The notes under the pieces: model-generated
Told to the model about the DNA's origin: nothing
The model's database searches: none
Seen by the model: only the letters and a program-made list of their open reading frames with translations
Program-made: the position numbers and the translations under genes
In this document: positions 54,025-63,644 of the stretch, piece by piece
Layout: each line of letters opens with the position of its first letter
How positions within the stretch are numbered: position 1 is the first letter of the stretch
Assembly (NCBI GenBank): GCA_945874765.1
Contig: CAMCHQ010000010.1
Span: 1-64,000 of the forward strand
DNA length: 64,000 nucleotides
Source of the DNA: an uncultured Clostridia bacterium
GTDB lineage: Bacteria > Bacillota > Clostridia > Oscillospirales > Acutalibacteraceae
Direction of reading: 5' to 3'

Positions 54025-55998
54025 TTATTTATTCTTTATTTTACCGATATGAAGTGCTCTGAGTGAGTTTGCGATTGCAATAAGGCAAACGCCGACGTCG
54101 CCGAATACCGCAAGCCACATTGCATTTTCGTTAAATATACCTATCGCACAGCCGATAATGATTAAAAGTTTTACGGCTATTGCAAAAATAATGTTTTCAT
54201 AAACTATGTGAATTGTTTTCTTTGCGGCTTTTTTACCGATTGCAAGTTTTGAAAGTGAGTCGCCCATAATAACCATATCAGCCGCTTCAACTGCGATATC
54301 CGAGCCGGCGCCTCCCATAGCAACACCTACATCTGCCTGCGACAAAACAGGTGCGTCGTTAATTCCGTCACCGGTGTAAACAACAGTCTTACCGCTTTTT
54401 TGAAGCTCACTTACTATATTTGCCTTTTCGTCAGGCATAAGACGGGAGTAAACGGTGTCAATACCGGCTTTTTTGGCAATATCTTTTGCTATTACTTCCT
54501 TGTCGCCTGTCATCATAATTGTCTCTTTAATTCCGAGTTTTCTAAGGTTTTTAAGTGCGTCTTTGCTGTCTTGTTTAATTATATCGGCAAATACAATGTC
54601 ACCCATAAAGCCTTTTTCACTGCAACAGTAAATCGCTGTTCCTATAACGCTTGTTTCTTTAAAATCGTCGCAGTGCTCACGCATAAGTTTTTCGTTTCCG
54701 ACAAAGTATTTTACACCGTCAACTACTGCCGAAACACCGAGACCTGCATAAGTTTTTGAATCCTTAACCTCACATTCGTCTGCATAGTGACCGAATGCAA
54801 CATTAATACTTTTTGCGATAGGATGAGTTGAATATCTTTCACAGGCGGCAATGATTTTTAAAAGTTCTCTATGTTTGTTGTCCTTGCAATGGCAATGGTT
54901 GTGCTCGCAAGTTACAAATTCAAATTTGCCGTTTGTAAGCGTACCTGTTTTGTCAAATACACCCGTATCCGCTTTTGCAAGCGCTTCAAGATAATTTCCG
55001 CCTTTAACGAGTATTCCCTCACGTGAACAAGCACCGATTCCCGCAAAAAAGCTTAAAGGAATTGAAATAACAAGTGCGCACGGGCAGGAAACAACGAGTG
55101 CGGAAAGACCTCTGTAAAGCCATTCGTGCCACTGACCGCCGAAGAAAAGGGGAGGCACAACCATAATAAGCACGGCAATTAAGCATACAATAGGGGTATA
55201 AATTCTTGCAAAACGGGTGATGAATTTTTGAGCGTGGCTCTTTTTATCCTGCGATTTTTCAAGCATATCAAGTATTCTTGAAACGGTTGAATCTTTATAT
55301 TCTTTTTCAGCCTTAACAGTTACCGTGCCGTCAAGACTTACCGAGCCGGCAAGAACGCTGTCACCGACTGTTTTTGTAATCGGGATTGTTTCGCCCGTAA
55401 GCGATTTCATATCAAATTGCGACGTGCCCTCGATTATCCTGCCGTCAATATCAATCTTTTCACCGGGACGTATAACCATTAAATCTCCGATTTTAACATC
55501 TTCCGGCTTAACCGTCTGCTCCTTGCCGTCGACTAAAACATTAACCTCTTCCGTTTTAGCTTGGAGCATATTTTTAATCGATTTTCTGCTTTTTTCAAGC
55601 GCAAGGCCTTGCAGATATTCGCCTATGGTAAACAGAAATACCACCATACAGCCCTCGCTGTACTCACCGACTGCAAATGCACCGATTGAAGCAATCGTCA
55701 TAAGCAAATTTTCGTTGAATATATCTTTGTGCATTACACCCTCGACAGCTTCTTTGATTATGTCAAAGCCGACGATTAAATATGAAAGCATAAAGCATAC
55801 AAGATATGTGAATTTAGGCAAATCAATAACGCCTTTTTCGGCAATTTCATTTAATATGTAGCCGGCAATGAGGAAAAATCCACCGCCGATTAATTTGAAT
55901 AAAAATTGACCTTTATCTATATCCTCGTGTGAATGTTCACAGCCGCAATCGTGGTCGTGGCAACATTCATCATTTGTGTGTTCGTGAATATGAGCCAT
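54025..55998 (-). CDS. Zn/Cd-type P-type ATPase, His-rich N-terminus
   Basis: A 657-residue P1B ATPase. Instead of an HMA domain, the N-terminus is a His/Cys string (HDHDCGCEHSHED). The membrane motif SCPCALVISIP marks the Zn/Cd/Pb branch. DKTGTLTNG, STHPIAKS and [10 protein letters not shown] complete the core. A second His/Cys cluster (CEHNHCHCKDNKH) sits in the nucleotide domain shortly after DKTGT. It should export divalent metals. AGAGGCG before ATG 55998 sets the start. Confidence 0.9.
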   Translation of the reverse strand: MAHIHEHTNDECCHDHDCGCEHSHEDIDKGQFLFKLIGGGFFLIAGYILNEIAEKGVIDLPKFTYLVCFMLSYLIVGFDIIKEAVEGVMHKDIFNENLLMTIASIGAFAVGEYSEGCMVVFLFTIGEYLQGLALEKSRKSIKNMLQAKTEEVNVLVDGKEQTVKPEDVKIGDLMVIRPGEKIDIDGRIIEGTSQFDMKSLTGETIPITKTVGDSVLAGSVSLDGTVTVKAEKEYKDSTVSRILDMLEKSQDKKSHAQKFITRFARIYTPIVCLIAVLIMVVPPLFFGGQWHEWLYRGLSALVVSCPCALVISIPLSFFAGIGACSREGILVKGGNYLEALAKADTGVFDKTGTLTNGKFEFVTCEHNHCHCKDNKHRELLKIIAACERYSTHPIAKSINVAFGHYADECEVKDSKTYAGLGVSAVVDGVKYFVGNEKLMREHCDDFKETSVIGTAIYCCSEKGFMGDIVFADIIKQDSKDALKNLRKLGIKETIMMTGDKEVIAKDIAKKAGIDTVYSRLMPDEKANIVSELQKSGKTVVYTGDGINDAPVLSQADVGVAMGGAGSDIAVEAADMVIMGDSLSKLAIGKKAAKKTIHIVYENIIFAIAVKLLIIIGCAIGIFNENAMWLAVFGDVGVCLIAIANSLRALHIGKIKNK

Positions 55999-56037
55999 AT
56001 TTACGCCTCTTTTTCTTTTAATCATACATAATATAAT

Positions 56038-56709
56038 TTAATAAGTCGTAATTGTCAACTGTTTATTTTCGTCGATACTTGCAAGCGCAATTTCAGATAT
56101 CTTAATTTCTCTTCCGGCAATCATCTTTTTAAGCTCACTTTTATCAATAGGGGATTTGTCAATTTCCTTTTCTGCAAACTGACCGTCTAATATGACGTCG
56201 TATGAAAGCCCTTCTCTCATCGGCGCAAAATTGAAATCCTTTGGGTTTAACGGTCTTTTAAGCGGCGTTGGCATAAAGCTGATATTACCCGTTATTTCCA
56301 TAATCGCACAGTCAATGTCCGCAAGCGAAAAATATCCGCCGGCTCTCGCACTTGCGATTAAATCGTCAATGTCAAGCTTTGCTTTTTTCATATTTTTCTT
56401 GATTATTTTGCCTTTTTGCATAATGATAATCGGCTCACCCGAGATGAAACGCCTTGCCTTAATGCTTTTTTGAGTTATGACGGAAAGTAAAACGCCTATT
56501 ACAGCCCAAACTGCCATTGCCGTTATGCCCTTCCACCATTCAAGGTCTATGTTTGTTGACATTTCCGCTGCAATTGAGCCGATAGTTATTCCGATAACAT
56601 AGTCAAAAAAACTCATTTCGCTTATCTGCCTGAACCCCATTAACTTAGTTAATAAAAATAATACAATCATTGAGACAACGGATAATATAATTATTTGAAA
56701 AAATTCCAT
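56038..56709 (-). CDS. DUF421 membrane protein (YetF-like)
   Basis: A 223-residue protein with three N-terminal helices (LTKLMGFRQISEMSFFDYVIGITIGS is typical), then a cytoplasmic DUF421 domain (LISGEPIIIMQKGKI-like FISGEPIIIMQKGKIIK). Family members are linked to spore or stress resistance but lack a defined activity. It lies 39 nt upstream of the P-ATPase start on the same strand and may share its transcript. Confidence 0.82.
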   Translation of the reverse strand: MEFFQIIILSVVSMIVLFLLTKLMGFRQISEMSFFDYVIGITIGSIAAEMSTNIDLEWWKGITAMAVWAVIGVLLSVITQKSIKARRFISGEPIIIMQKGKIIKKNMKKAKLDIDDLIASARAGGYFSLADIDCAIMEITGNISFMPTPLKRPLNPKDFNFAPMREGLSYDVILDGQFAEKEIDKSPIDKSELKKMIAGREIKISEIALASIDENKQLTITTY

Positions 56710-56764
56710 AATATCACCGTTACTATTTTGCGCAGTTGATTTTGTTTTATAAAATATAATTTAT

Positions 56765-56800
56765 ACGATTAAGCCTTCTCCCTTGAGGGGAAGGCTTAAT
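56765..56800. repeat. REP-like palindrome
   Basis: TTAAGCCTTC pairs with GAAGGCTTAA around TCCCTTGAGGG. It resembles the short palindromic core seen in copies A and B of the repeat element, but without the inverted ends. Confidence 0.45.
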
Positions 56801-56808
56801 TACAAACA

Positions 56809-56838
56809 AAAAACGGCAGGTTACAAACCCACCGTTTT
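56809..56838 (-). terminator. Terminator after pduL
   Basis: On the minus strand AAAACGGTGGGT pairs with ACCTGCCGTTTT, followed by TTTGTTTG, about 15 nt after the pduL stop. Confidence 0.75.
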
Positions 56839-56852
56839 GATAAATTTCAATC

Positions 56853-57431
56853 TTATTTAATGATTGTACCGATTGTGTTAGGAGCCATACCTGCGGCATT
56901 AGCCTCGTCGGTGTCAATGTGCATTGTAAGAGCATAAGAATCGGATACTCTTACCACAACGTCGCCGAATGTAAGATTTCTTTCGTTTGATGTAGGAATT
57001 TCAACCGAAACGATTTGACCGTTTGTAAGTCCCATTTTTTCAGCGTCTGCCGTTGTTGCGTGGATATGTCTTTTAGCGGCAATAACACCCTTAGTAATTT
57101 CAATTTCACCTGCAGGGCCTACAAGTTTGCAGCTTCCTGAACCTTCAAGGTCGCCGCTCTCTCTTACAGGAGCAGTAACGCCGATTGAACGTGCGTCTGT
57201 GAGGGATAACTCAACCTGAGTTTCCTTTCTGCAAGGACCGAGGATTGAAACAGCAGGAAATTCGCTTTTGGCGCCGACTACTCTTACTCTTTCGTTACTT
57301 GCAAACTGTCCCGGCTGAGAAAGTTCTTTTTTAACAGTAAGCTCATATCCTTGTCCGAAAAGTGTTTCCAAATCTTTTTTTGAAAGGTGAACGTGTCTTG
57401 CTGAAATTTCAACTAAAACTTTGTTTTCCAT
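56853..57431 (-). CDS. pduL: Phosphotransacylase PduL
   Basis: A 192-residue PduL-type phosphotransacylase, unrelated to Pta. The zinc motif ARHVHLSKKD near residue 12 and AAKRHIHAT in the second half are visible. It interconverts acyl-CoA and acyl phosphate, for acetate or propionate production. No microcompartment genes are near, and there is no encapsulation peptide, so it probably replaces Pta in the cytosol. Confidence 0.9.
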   Translation of the reverse strand: MENKVLVEISARHVHLSKKDLETLFGQGYELTVKKELSQPGQFASNERVRVVGAKSEFPAVSILGPCRKETQVELSLTDARSIGVTAPVRESGDLEGSGSCKLVGPAGEIEITKGVIAAKRHIHATTADAEKMGLTNGQIVSVEIPTSNERNLTFGDVVVRVSDSYALTMHIDTDEANAAGMAPNTIGTIIK

Positions 57432-57553
57432 ATGTAAATCTCCTTAAATCATACACATATATAAAGTGCATTTTAATATCTTGTATTTATTTTATACCTA
57501 TTTTGATTGTATTTCAACCATAAATTTGATATAATAGCGTCGGTGATGAAAAA

Positions 57554-58117
57554 ATGACATTAGACGAACTTGAAATTAAATGTAAAAATTGCACAAAATG
57601 CGACTTGTGCGAGGGCAGAACGAACCTTGTTTTCGGCGTTGGCAAAAAAGATGCGGATATTATGCTTATAGGCGAGGGCCCCGGTGAAAACGAGGATTTG
57701 CAAGGTCAGCCGTTTGTGGGAAGAAGCGGTCAGCTTCTCGATAAATTTCTTGCAAGCGTTGACCTTTCAAGAGATAAAAACGTTTATATCGCAAATATGG
57801 TTAAATGCCGTCCTCCTAAAAACCGTGACCCTAAGCCGGAGGAGCAGGATATGTGCATTAATTGGCTTAGAGAACAGTTTAAAATTATTAAGCCGAAAAT
57901 TATTGTCTGCGTCGGCAGAATTTCAGCCCAAAGGCTTATTGATAAAAACTTCAAAGTTACTCAACAACACGGTGAATTTATTGATAAAAACGGTACTCTC
58001 TTTATGGGAACGTATCACCCTGCCGCAATTTTGAGAAATCCTAATAATAAGGAAGCGGCATTCGGCGATTGGCTTGCATTGAGAGATAAAATTAACGAAT
58101 TGGGAATCGAGATATAA
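57554..58117 (+). CDS. Uracil-DNA glycosylase, family 4
   Basis: A 187-residue Fe-S uracil-DNA glycosylase. The cluster cysteines start in CKNCTKC; the active-site motif GEGPGENEDLQGQPFVGRSG is typical of family 4. The HPAAILRNP motif lies near the end. It removes uracil from DNA. GGTGA lies before the ATG. Confidence 0.92.
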   Translation: MTLDELEIKCKNCTKCDLCEGRTNLVFGVGKKDADIMLIGEGPGENEDLQGQPFVGRSGQLLDKFLASVDLSRDKNVYIANMVKCRPPKNRDPKPEEQDMCINWLREQFKIIKPKIIVCVGRISAQRLIDKNFKVTQQHGEFIDKNGTLFMGTYHPAAILRNPNNKEAAFGDWLALRDKINELGIEI

Positions 58118-58120
58118 TGT

Positions 58121-58160
58121 AAAATGACGATTACACATTGATTTTGTGCAATCGTCATTT
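58121..58160. terminator. Terminator between UDG and flavoprotein genes
   Basis: AAAATGACGATT and AATCGTCATTTT arms, at 58121-58132 and 58149-58160, form a long stem flanked by A and T runs. It can work in both directions. Confidence 0.8.
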
Positions 58161-58162
58161 TT

Positions 58163-59302
58163 TTATTTTAATATTTCATCTGCAAGTGCTTCAAGGGCTT
58201 TTATGTCGTTTTCTTTTACGGTCGTTTTGATTGTAACCGTGTTTTCGATTAAATCAATATTTTTCATACCCTCAAATTCCGCTTTCATAGCCTTAACGGC
58301 ACTCGGTGCCCAAGATGCGTTTTCAACAAGCGCAACTCTTCTGTTTTGATAAAGCTTTGTTTTCAAGCGGTGAATAAAATCAGCCATAGGAGTAAACACC
58401 GTGCCGTCATAACTCGGTGCCATACATAAAAGTGTGCCGTATCTGAAAGCGTCTGCAACATTTTGCGCCATATCGCTTCTTGAAAGGTCGGATATTGTGA
58501 CTTTTGCACCCTTTTCTTCAAGAATTTCTTTCGTTTTGTGCGCCGCCTCGGCTGTGTTGCCGTGCATTGAAGCATAAGCGATAAATACGCCGTTTTCTTC
58601 AGGCTCATATGATGACCAAGTTGTATAAAGTTTTAAAACTTCAGGGACAGTGTCGGTCAATATCGGACCGTGAAGGGGATAAATTGTCTTAATATCAAGA
58701 GCACTTGCCTTTTTCAAAAGATTTGTTACCGGTAAGCCGTATTTTCCTACAATGTTGAAATAATATCTTCTTGCCTCGTCGCTCCAGCTTTCGTCAACGT
58801 CAAGCGCACCGAATTTTCCGAATGCGTCGGCGGAGAAAAGTGCTTTTTCACTTTCTTCATAAGTTACCATAACTTCCGGCCAGTGAACCATAGGCGCAAG
58901 AATGAATTTAAGCGTGTGATTTCCGAGTGATAATTCGTCACCCTCTTTAACAGTCATAACGTTTTCAGCCTTGATGTCAAACTGTTCAAGCATTGTTTTT
59001 GCCTTAGCCGTGCAAACAAGAGTAATGCTCGGATACATTTTTAAAAGAGTGTTGATATTTCCCGAATGGTCAGGCTCTAAATGCTCAAGTACAAGATATG
59101 TCGGCTCTTTTCCGTCAAGTGCTTTTTTGAGATTATCAAGCCACTTGTCAGTAACAATCTTGTCGACAGTGTCAATAATTGCGATTTTTTCATCGTCAAT
59201 CACATATGAATTGTAAGCCATTCCGTTTGAAATTGAATATTGACCTTCAAATAAATCAAGGTCATGCGTGCTTGCACCGATATATTTAATGCTTTCAGCC
59301 AT
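58163..59302 (-). CDS. fprA: A-type flavoprotein (flavodiiron protein)
   Basis: A 379-residue protein with an N-terminal beta-lactamase-type domain and a C-terminal flavodoxin. The diiron motif is LEHLEPDHSGN, with MVHWPEV and YPLHGP as further ligands. The flavodoxin has FIAYASMHGNTAEAA. Such proteins reduce oxygen or nitric oxide and protect anaerobes. A partner rubredoxin is not encoded beside it. Confidence 0.92.
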   Translation of the reverse strand: MAESIKYIGASTHDLDLFEGQYSISNGMAYNSYVIDDEKIAIIDTVDKIVTDKWLDNLKKALDGKEPTYLVLEHLEPDHSGNINTLLKMYPSITLVCTAKAKTMLEQFDIKAENVMTVKEGDELSLGNHTLKFILAPMVHWPEVMVTYEESEKALFSADAFGKFGALDVDESWSDEARRYYFNIVGKYGLPVTNLLKKASALDIKTIYPLHGPILTDTVPEVLKLYTTWSSYEPEENGVFIAYASMHGNTAEAAHKTKEILEEKGAKVTISDLSRSDMAQNVADAFRYGTLLCMAPSYDGTVFTPMADFIHRLKTKLYQNRRVALVENASWAPSAVKAMKAEFEGMKNIDLIENTVTIKTTVKENDIKALEALADEILK

Positions 59303-59367
59303 AATATATTACTCCTTAAATTTAGTAGTTAAATTATACCATAATATAAGAAAATGTTCAATACGGC

Positions 59368-60576
59368 TTAATTACCGTTAGAATTAATATATGAATCTAT
59401 ATCGCTGTATGAAATTGATTTATGATTTGTAAATTCTATACTGTTTGTTAAATATGCAAATTTGTAATCGCTTTTTTCATAACCGTAGCATTCGGTTGTG
59501 CTGTATTTTGTGCCGTTTTCATCTGTTAAGGTGTATTTTGCACAGAGTATTTTGCCGGCATTTTTCTTGAAGAATTTTTTGCCGTATTCTTTTGAAAAAT
59601 CGTCAATTTTGCACTTTGTTCCAAATTCGTCTGTCACAACAGAACATTTATTGGTGAAAAACGGTTTTTCCTGTTCAAAATAAAATTCAATTTCGCCATC
59701 TTTGATTTTGATATTTTTATTAAGCGAAAACTCAGGTTGAGAAGTTCCATAGAAAACAAGATTTTTAGAATTTCTTGTTATTGCTCCCAAACCGTTTGCG
59801 GTGAAATAGCAGGATATAATTGCCGACTTGATATCGTCGCTTATATCTGCCGTTTTGGTTGTTGCGTCGTCTTTTGCATAAATTATACAATTCGTTTCGT
59901 CAATTGCGTCAAGTTGCACATCAAGTATAAATTCATCGTCTTTTCGGGCAAAATTATAGCTTTTTGTTTTGCCGTCTGCCTGAGTTACTTCAAGAGTTAA
60001 TTTTAAATCATTTTTGAAAGTTTTGGCAAAATATGTTATTTCTACATTTGCAAGCCACGGCTTTTCACTGTCAAATCCAAGCGAGGAATAGTCGATATAA
60101 TCTTTCAGCGAGGAATCCATTTTATCATTGTGAATAGCAATATCAATCATAGTTGGAATGTGATTTGATAAATAGTTATAATTTGTGTTAAGGTTACTGT
60201 AATTATCTGCCAATGTATAAATCGCAATTGACGTTGCTGTCAACAAAACTAAAAATGCAGCAATCCATTTTTTATTTATTGATTTAATCTTGTTTTGCAT
60301 TGTCTCGTTTTGAAGATTTAAAATTTCATTTATGTATTCCTTGTCGCTTTTTTCTGTTGCAATTTCGCTTGTGCTGCCGTCTTTGTAGCCCAAAAGCTCA
60401 TCCATAGTTACGCCGAAATATTCGGCAAGCGCATTAAGCTTTTTAAAATCGGGCATAGCCGTGCCGTTTTCCCATTTTGATACTGTTTGGCGGGATACGT
60501 TCATAGCTTCGGCAAGAGCTTCCTGTTTAATGTCCTTGGCTTTTCTTAATCTTCTTAAATTTTCACTGAAATTCAT
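59368..60576 (-). CDS. Membrane-bound XRE-type regulator
   Basis: A 402-residue protein with an N-terminal XRE helix-turn-helix (QEALAEAMNVSRQTVSKWENG), then one membrane helix (about residues 105-122), then an external domain of 270 residues. This build suggests a one-component sensor that binds DNA while anchored in the membrane. The external part shows no known motif. GAGGAGG lies upstream, supporting ATG 60576. It lies alone, and a target gene is not evident. Confidence 0.8.
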   Translation of the reverse strand: MNFSENLRRLRKAKDIKQEALAEAMNVSRQTVSKWENGTAMPDFKKLNALAEYFGVTMDELLGYKDGSTSEIATEKSDKEYINEILNLQNETMQNKIKSINKKWIAAFLVLLTATSIAIYTLADNYSNLNTNYNYLSNHIPTMIDIAIHNDKMDSSLKDYIDYSSLGFDSEKPWLANVEITYFAKTFKNDLKLTLEVTQADGKTKSYNFARKDDEFILDVQLDAIDETNCIIYAKDDATTKTADISDDIKSAIISCYFTANGLGAITRNSKNLVFYGTSQPEFSLNKNIKIKDGEIEFYFEQEKPFFTNKCSVVTDEFGTKCKIDDFSKEYGKKFFKKNAGKILCAKYTLTDENGTKYSTTECYGYEKSDYKFAYLTNSIEFTNHKSISYSDIDSYINSNGN

Positions 60577-60770
60577 AAAGAGCACCTCCTCGGTCGATTT
60601 CTGTAATCATTTTACCAAAGAAGTGCCCTTTATTCAACTTATTTTGAGTTTTCAAAATGTAAACTTAGACTTTACATTTCGTCGTCGCAGACTCAATATC
60701 ACTCAAAATGAGCTTCTTTAATGCATAAGTTTGAAGCTTATTTATCATTCATTTCGTTGCTCTTCCTCTC

Positions 60771-60802
60771 AAAATCTGCCGTACAGTTATGCGGCAGATT
60801 TT
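60771..60802 (-). terminator. Terminator after hpf
   Basis: AAAATCTGCCG at 60771-60781 pairs with CGGCAGATTTT at 60792-60802. The U-run on the minus strand is short, so it is only moderate. The rest of 60586-60844 shows no gene. Confidence 0.6.
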
Positions 60803-60844
60803 GTATTATAATTTTTATCAAAAGTACACGGATAATGCCGTTGC

Positions 60845-61390
60845 TTATTCACAAATCAAAAGACCGTAGCCTTTTTCTCTTTTATAAATAATTTTTGTTT
60901 CGCCGTCAAGACCGAGATAAACGAAAAAGCTGTGACCGAGCATTTCCATTTGAACGATAGCCTCATCGTCTGTCATCATATTGGGAGAAATTGTTTTCTT
61001 TCTCTTAATATCAACACTTGATGCGTCAAATTGGTCAAAATCGTCCATAGTCACATCGTCAAGCGGAGCAACTGCTTTTGCAATTTCATCAATTCCGCCT
61101 TTTCTCTTTTTATCAACGAGGAATGTTTTAAGCTTTCTGAGTTTTCTCTTGAGGTCGTCAACCGCCATATCAACAACCGGCTCAATTCTGTCTGCCCTTG
61201 CTTCACCTCTGATGAATGAACCTACGTTTACTACTGTTATATCGCACTTATAGCCGTCCTTTTTCTTGGCAAGTGTTACGTCAAATTCAGCGGATTCGGG
61301 GAGCATTTTTTCAATTCTTTTAAGCTCCTTTTCAATTCCGTCTTTTGTACCCTGTTTGAGTTCAAATCCTCTTGCTGTAATGTTAATCAT
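60845..61390 (-). CDS. hpf: Ribosome hibernation factor, long form
   Basis: A 181-residue long HPF. The N-terminal RaiA/YfiA domain covers about residues 1-100 (INITARGFELKQGTKDGIEKEL). The C-terminal dimerising domain is VQMEMLGHSFFVYLGLDGETKIIYKREKGYGLL. It ties two ribosomes into inactive 100S dimers in stationary phase. GGAGGT precedes the ATG. Confidence 0.94.
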   Translation of the reverse strand: MINITARGFELKQGTKDGIEKELKRIEKMLPESAEFDVTLAKKKDGYKCDITVVNVGSFIRGEARADRIEPVVDMAVDDLKRKLRKLKTFLVDKKRKGGIDEIAKAVAPLDDVTMDDFDQFDASSVDIKRKKTISPNMMTDDEAIVQMEMLGHSFFVYLGLDGETKIIYKREKGYGLLICE

Positions 61391-61568
61391 AAATTATACC
61401 TCCTGTGTTTAACTTAAGGTGTAGGTCAAAGTTTGCTAAAGATAAATAACCTATCCCTTATCTTAATTATACAACTAAATATTAATAAATTGTAGTATTT
61501 ACATTAAATTATTTTTTTGATATAATTAATTTGTACGCAGTTTTTGACAAATAGGGGATATATAGACT

Positions 61569-63115
61569 ATGTATAAGAAAAAGAGAAATGATATAGATAA
61601 GCTTAAAACGCTTTTTTTCGGCAAGGATTTGAGAGTCAGCGAGGGTGAGGCTTATAAAGAGGTCAGAAAATACGATTTTTCAAGCTATTACCCCGAGGAA
61701 AATTATATAAAAAAGCAAAATAAACCAAGAAAAAATGTTATAGATATCAGGGAATACGGTGCCGATACGCAAAATTCAGACAATGCCCCTTTTATTAACA
61801 AGGCTGTTGAAACGGCAAGTAAAATCGGCGGTGTTGTGCTTGTTGACGGCGGTGATTTTGTAACCACAACCGTAAATCTTTTGTCAAACGTTACTCTTTT
61901 TATCACTAAAAATTCCTCTTTAATATCTAACGAAACAGGCAAGGGGTACGAGGATAAAAAGGCTATTTTATATTCCGAGGGGTGCGAAAATATTACACTT
62001 AAAGGCGGCGGAAAGATAAAGGGCAACGGTCATCTTTTCGGCTTTGAACCTGTTGCTGGAGAGAACAATACCACACCGCCGAAGTATATCGATGTTATTG
62101 AGATGAGGCAGGATTACAGAAGCCAGCTTCGCTTTGCTCACCCGAGCAAATACGGCGGACCGATTTATTTTAAAAACTGCAAAAACATATCTGTTGATAA
62201 TTTCATTATTGAAAACAGCGCTTATTGGAGTTTTAAAATTTCAAATTGCGAAAATGTTGATATTAAAAATTTTGTTATCAATAATAACAGAAACGTTGCA
62301 AATGCAGACGGTATTGACCTTGCAGGAACAAGTAATGTAAATATCAGCCACTGTTTTATTTCCACTGCCGATGACGGATTGTAATTAAAAATGCAAGTTG
62401 GCTCGGCAATACGAAAAGTATGAAAAATATCAGCATAAGTGACTGCGAAATAATCAGCAGAACAAATGCGATTAAGGTCGGCACGGAAACTACATATGAT
62501 ATTTCCGATATTTCAATTAACGATTGCAAACTTTTTATGACCGACCTTTATCCCGGCAGTGTTTCGGGAATTTCTCTTGAAGCGTGCGACGGAACGGTGC
62601 TCAGCAATGTTAATATTGATAATATCACCATGCAACGCTGCACCTGCCCGATATTTATTCGCCTTGCAAACAGAAACCGTGCCGCTTCGGTAAACAGTCA
62701 AAGCGCAAATGCAATTGAGTTTGGTGCAAAGGGCAAAGGAAGAGCCGATTCGGGTGCTTTGAGATTTAATATGCTAAGTGAAATTAAAGATATTAATATT
62801 TCAAACGTTAGGGCAACCGGCGTTGAACTTCCCGTAATTATTGCAGGATATAAGCAGTTTGGAATTATCAAAAGGGTTAAAAATGTTACGCTTAAAAATA
62901 TATTCCTCGATTATTACACTTGCGAGGAAACTGTTGATAAGCGCCGCTTTATTCCCGAGTATGCAAAAACATATCCCGAGGGCTGGAGGTTTAGAAATCT
63001 TCCGTCTTATGCGCTTTGGAGTAGGCATACGCAAAATTTAAGACTTGAAAATTTCAAGTGCAACCACGTTTTGTCGACTTGGAAAAAGGATATAATTCAA
63101 ATAGATAATAAATAA
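61569..63115 (+). pseudogene. GH28 polygalacturonase-like gene with one frameshift
   Basis: The first 271 codons encode the start of a GH28 pectinase-like protein (DIREYGADTQNSDNAPFINKAVETA) and stop after STADDGL. From about 62378 the next frame continues directly (IVIKNASWLGNTKSMKNI) to the stop at 63115. Loss of one base after codon 269 (GG-ATT instead of GGN-ATT) explains the change. The full product would be about 515 residues, right for the family, and the DD catalytic pair sits at the break. There is no homopolymer and no slippery sequence. It is a recent inactivation or a sequence error. Confidence 0.85.
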
Positions 63116-63170
63116 AATAAGCACCGTGCAGATTTACTCTTTCTGTACGGTGCTTTATTGTATTCGTATA

Positions 63171-63644
63171 TTAATCTTCGTCCTCGGCGGTTGGGTATTT
63201 TAAATCTTCTTTTGTCCAGTCCTTGATTACTTCGAGAAATGCTTTTGCTTCCTCTTTAGCCTGCGGAAGATTGTGGTCAAGGCAGTTTCCGCATTCCTTA
63301 GGTGACGCACCCGGAATAACGCCCCAATAATCTGCGATGAACTGAAAAGCTTCTTTGATAAGACCTATTGAATAATTATCGCTGAGGCTTCTTGTAAGAA
63401 AATAAAAGCCTGTCCTGCAGCCCATAGGTCCGAAATAAATAATATTGTCGCCAAACTCGGTGTTTCTTACATATGTTGCAAAAAGGTGCTCGATTGTGTG
63501 CATAGCGGCATTAGTCATAACAGGCTCTCTGTTAGGCTTGCGCATACGGATATCGTAAGTAGTGATATCGTCGTCAATTCTGCTGATGTAAATTCCTTTT
63601 TTAAGTATATTATGGTCTATTTGAAAGCTTGGAATAGTTTTCAT
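63171..63644 (-). CDS. luxS: S-ribosylhomocysteine lyase LuxS
   Basis: A 157-residue metal enzyme that cleaves S-ribosylhomocysteine to homocysteine and the AI-2 precursor. Metal ligands His49 and His53 (HTIEH) and Cys121 (ECGNCLDH), with catalytic Cys76 (GCRTGFY), are intact. Its ATG overlaps the stop of the preceding gene (ATGA), so the two are coupled. Confidence 0.95.
   Translation of the reverse strand: MKTIPSFQIDHNILKKGIYISRIDDDITTYDIRMRKPNREPVMTNAAMHTIEHLFATYVRNTEFGDNIIYFGPMGCRTGFYFLTRSLSDNYSIGLIKEAFQFIADYWGVIPGASPKECGNCLDHNLPQAKEEAKAFLEVIKDWTKEDLKYPTAEDED

Noticed and set aside
62370-62390. Programmed frameshift in the GH28 gene
   Set aside because: No slippery heptamer, no downstream structure and no SD-like stimulator. 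A simple one-base loss explains it.
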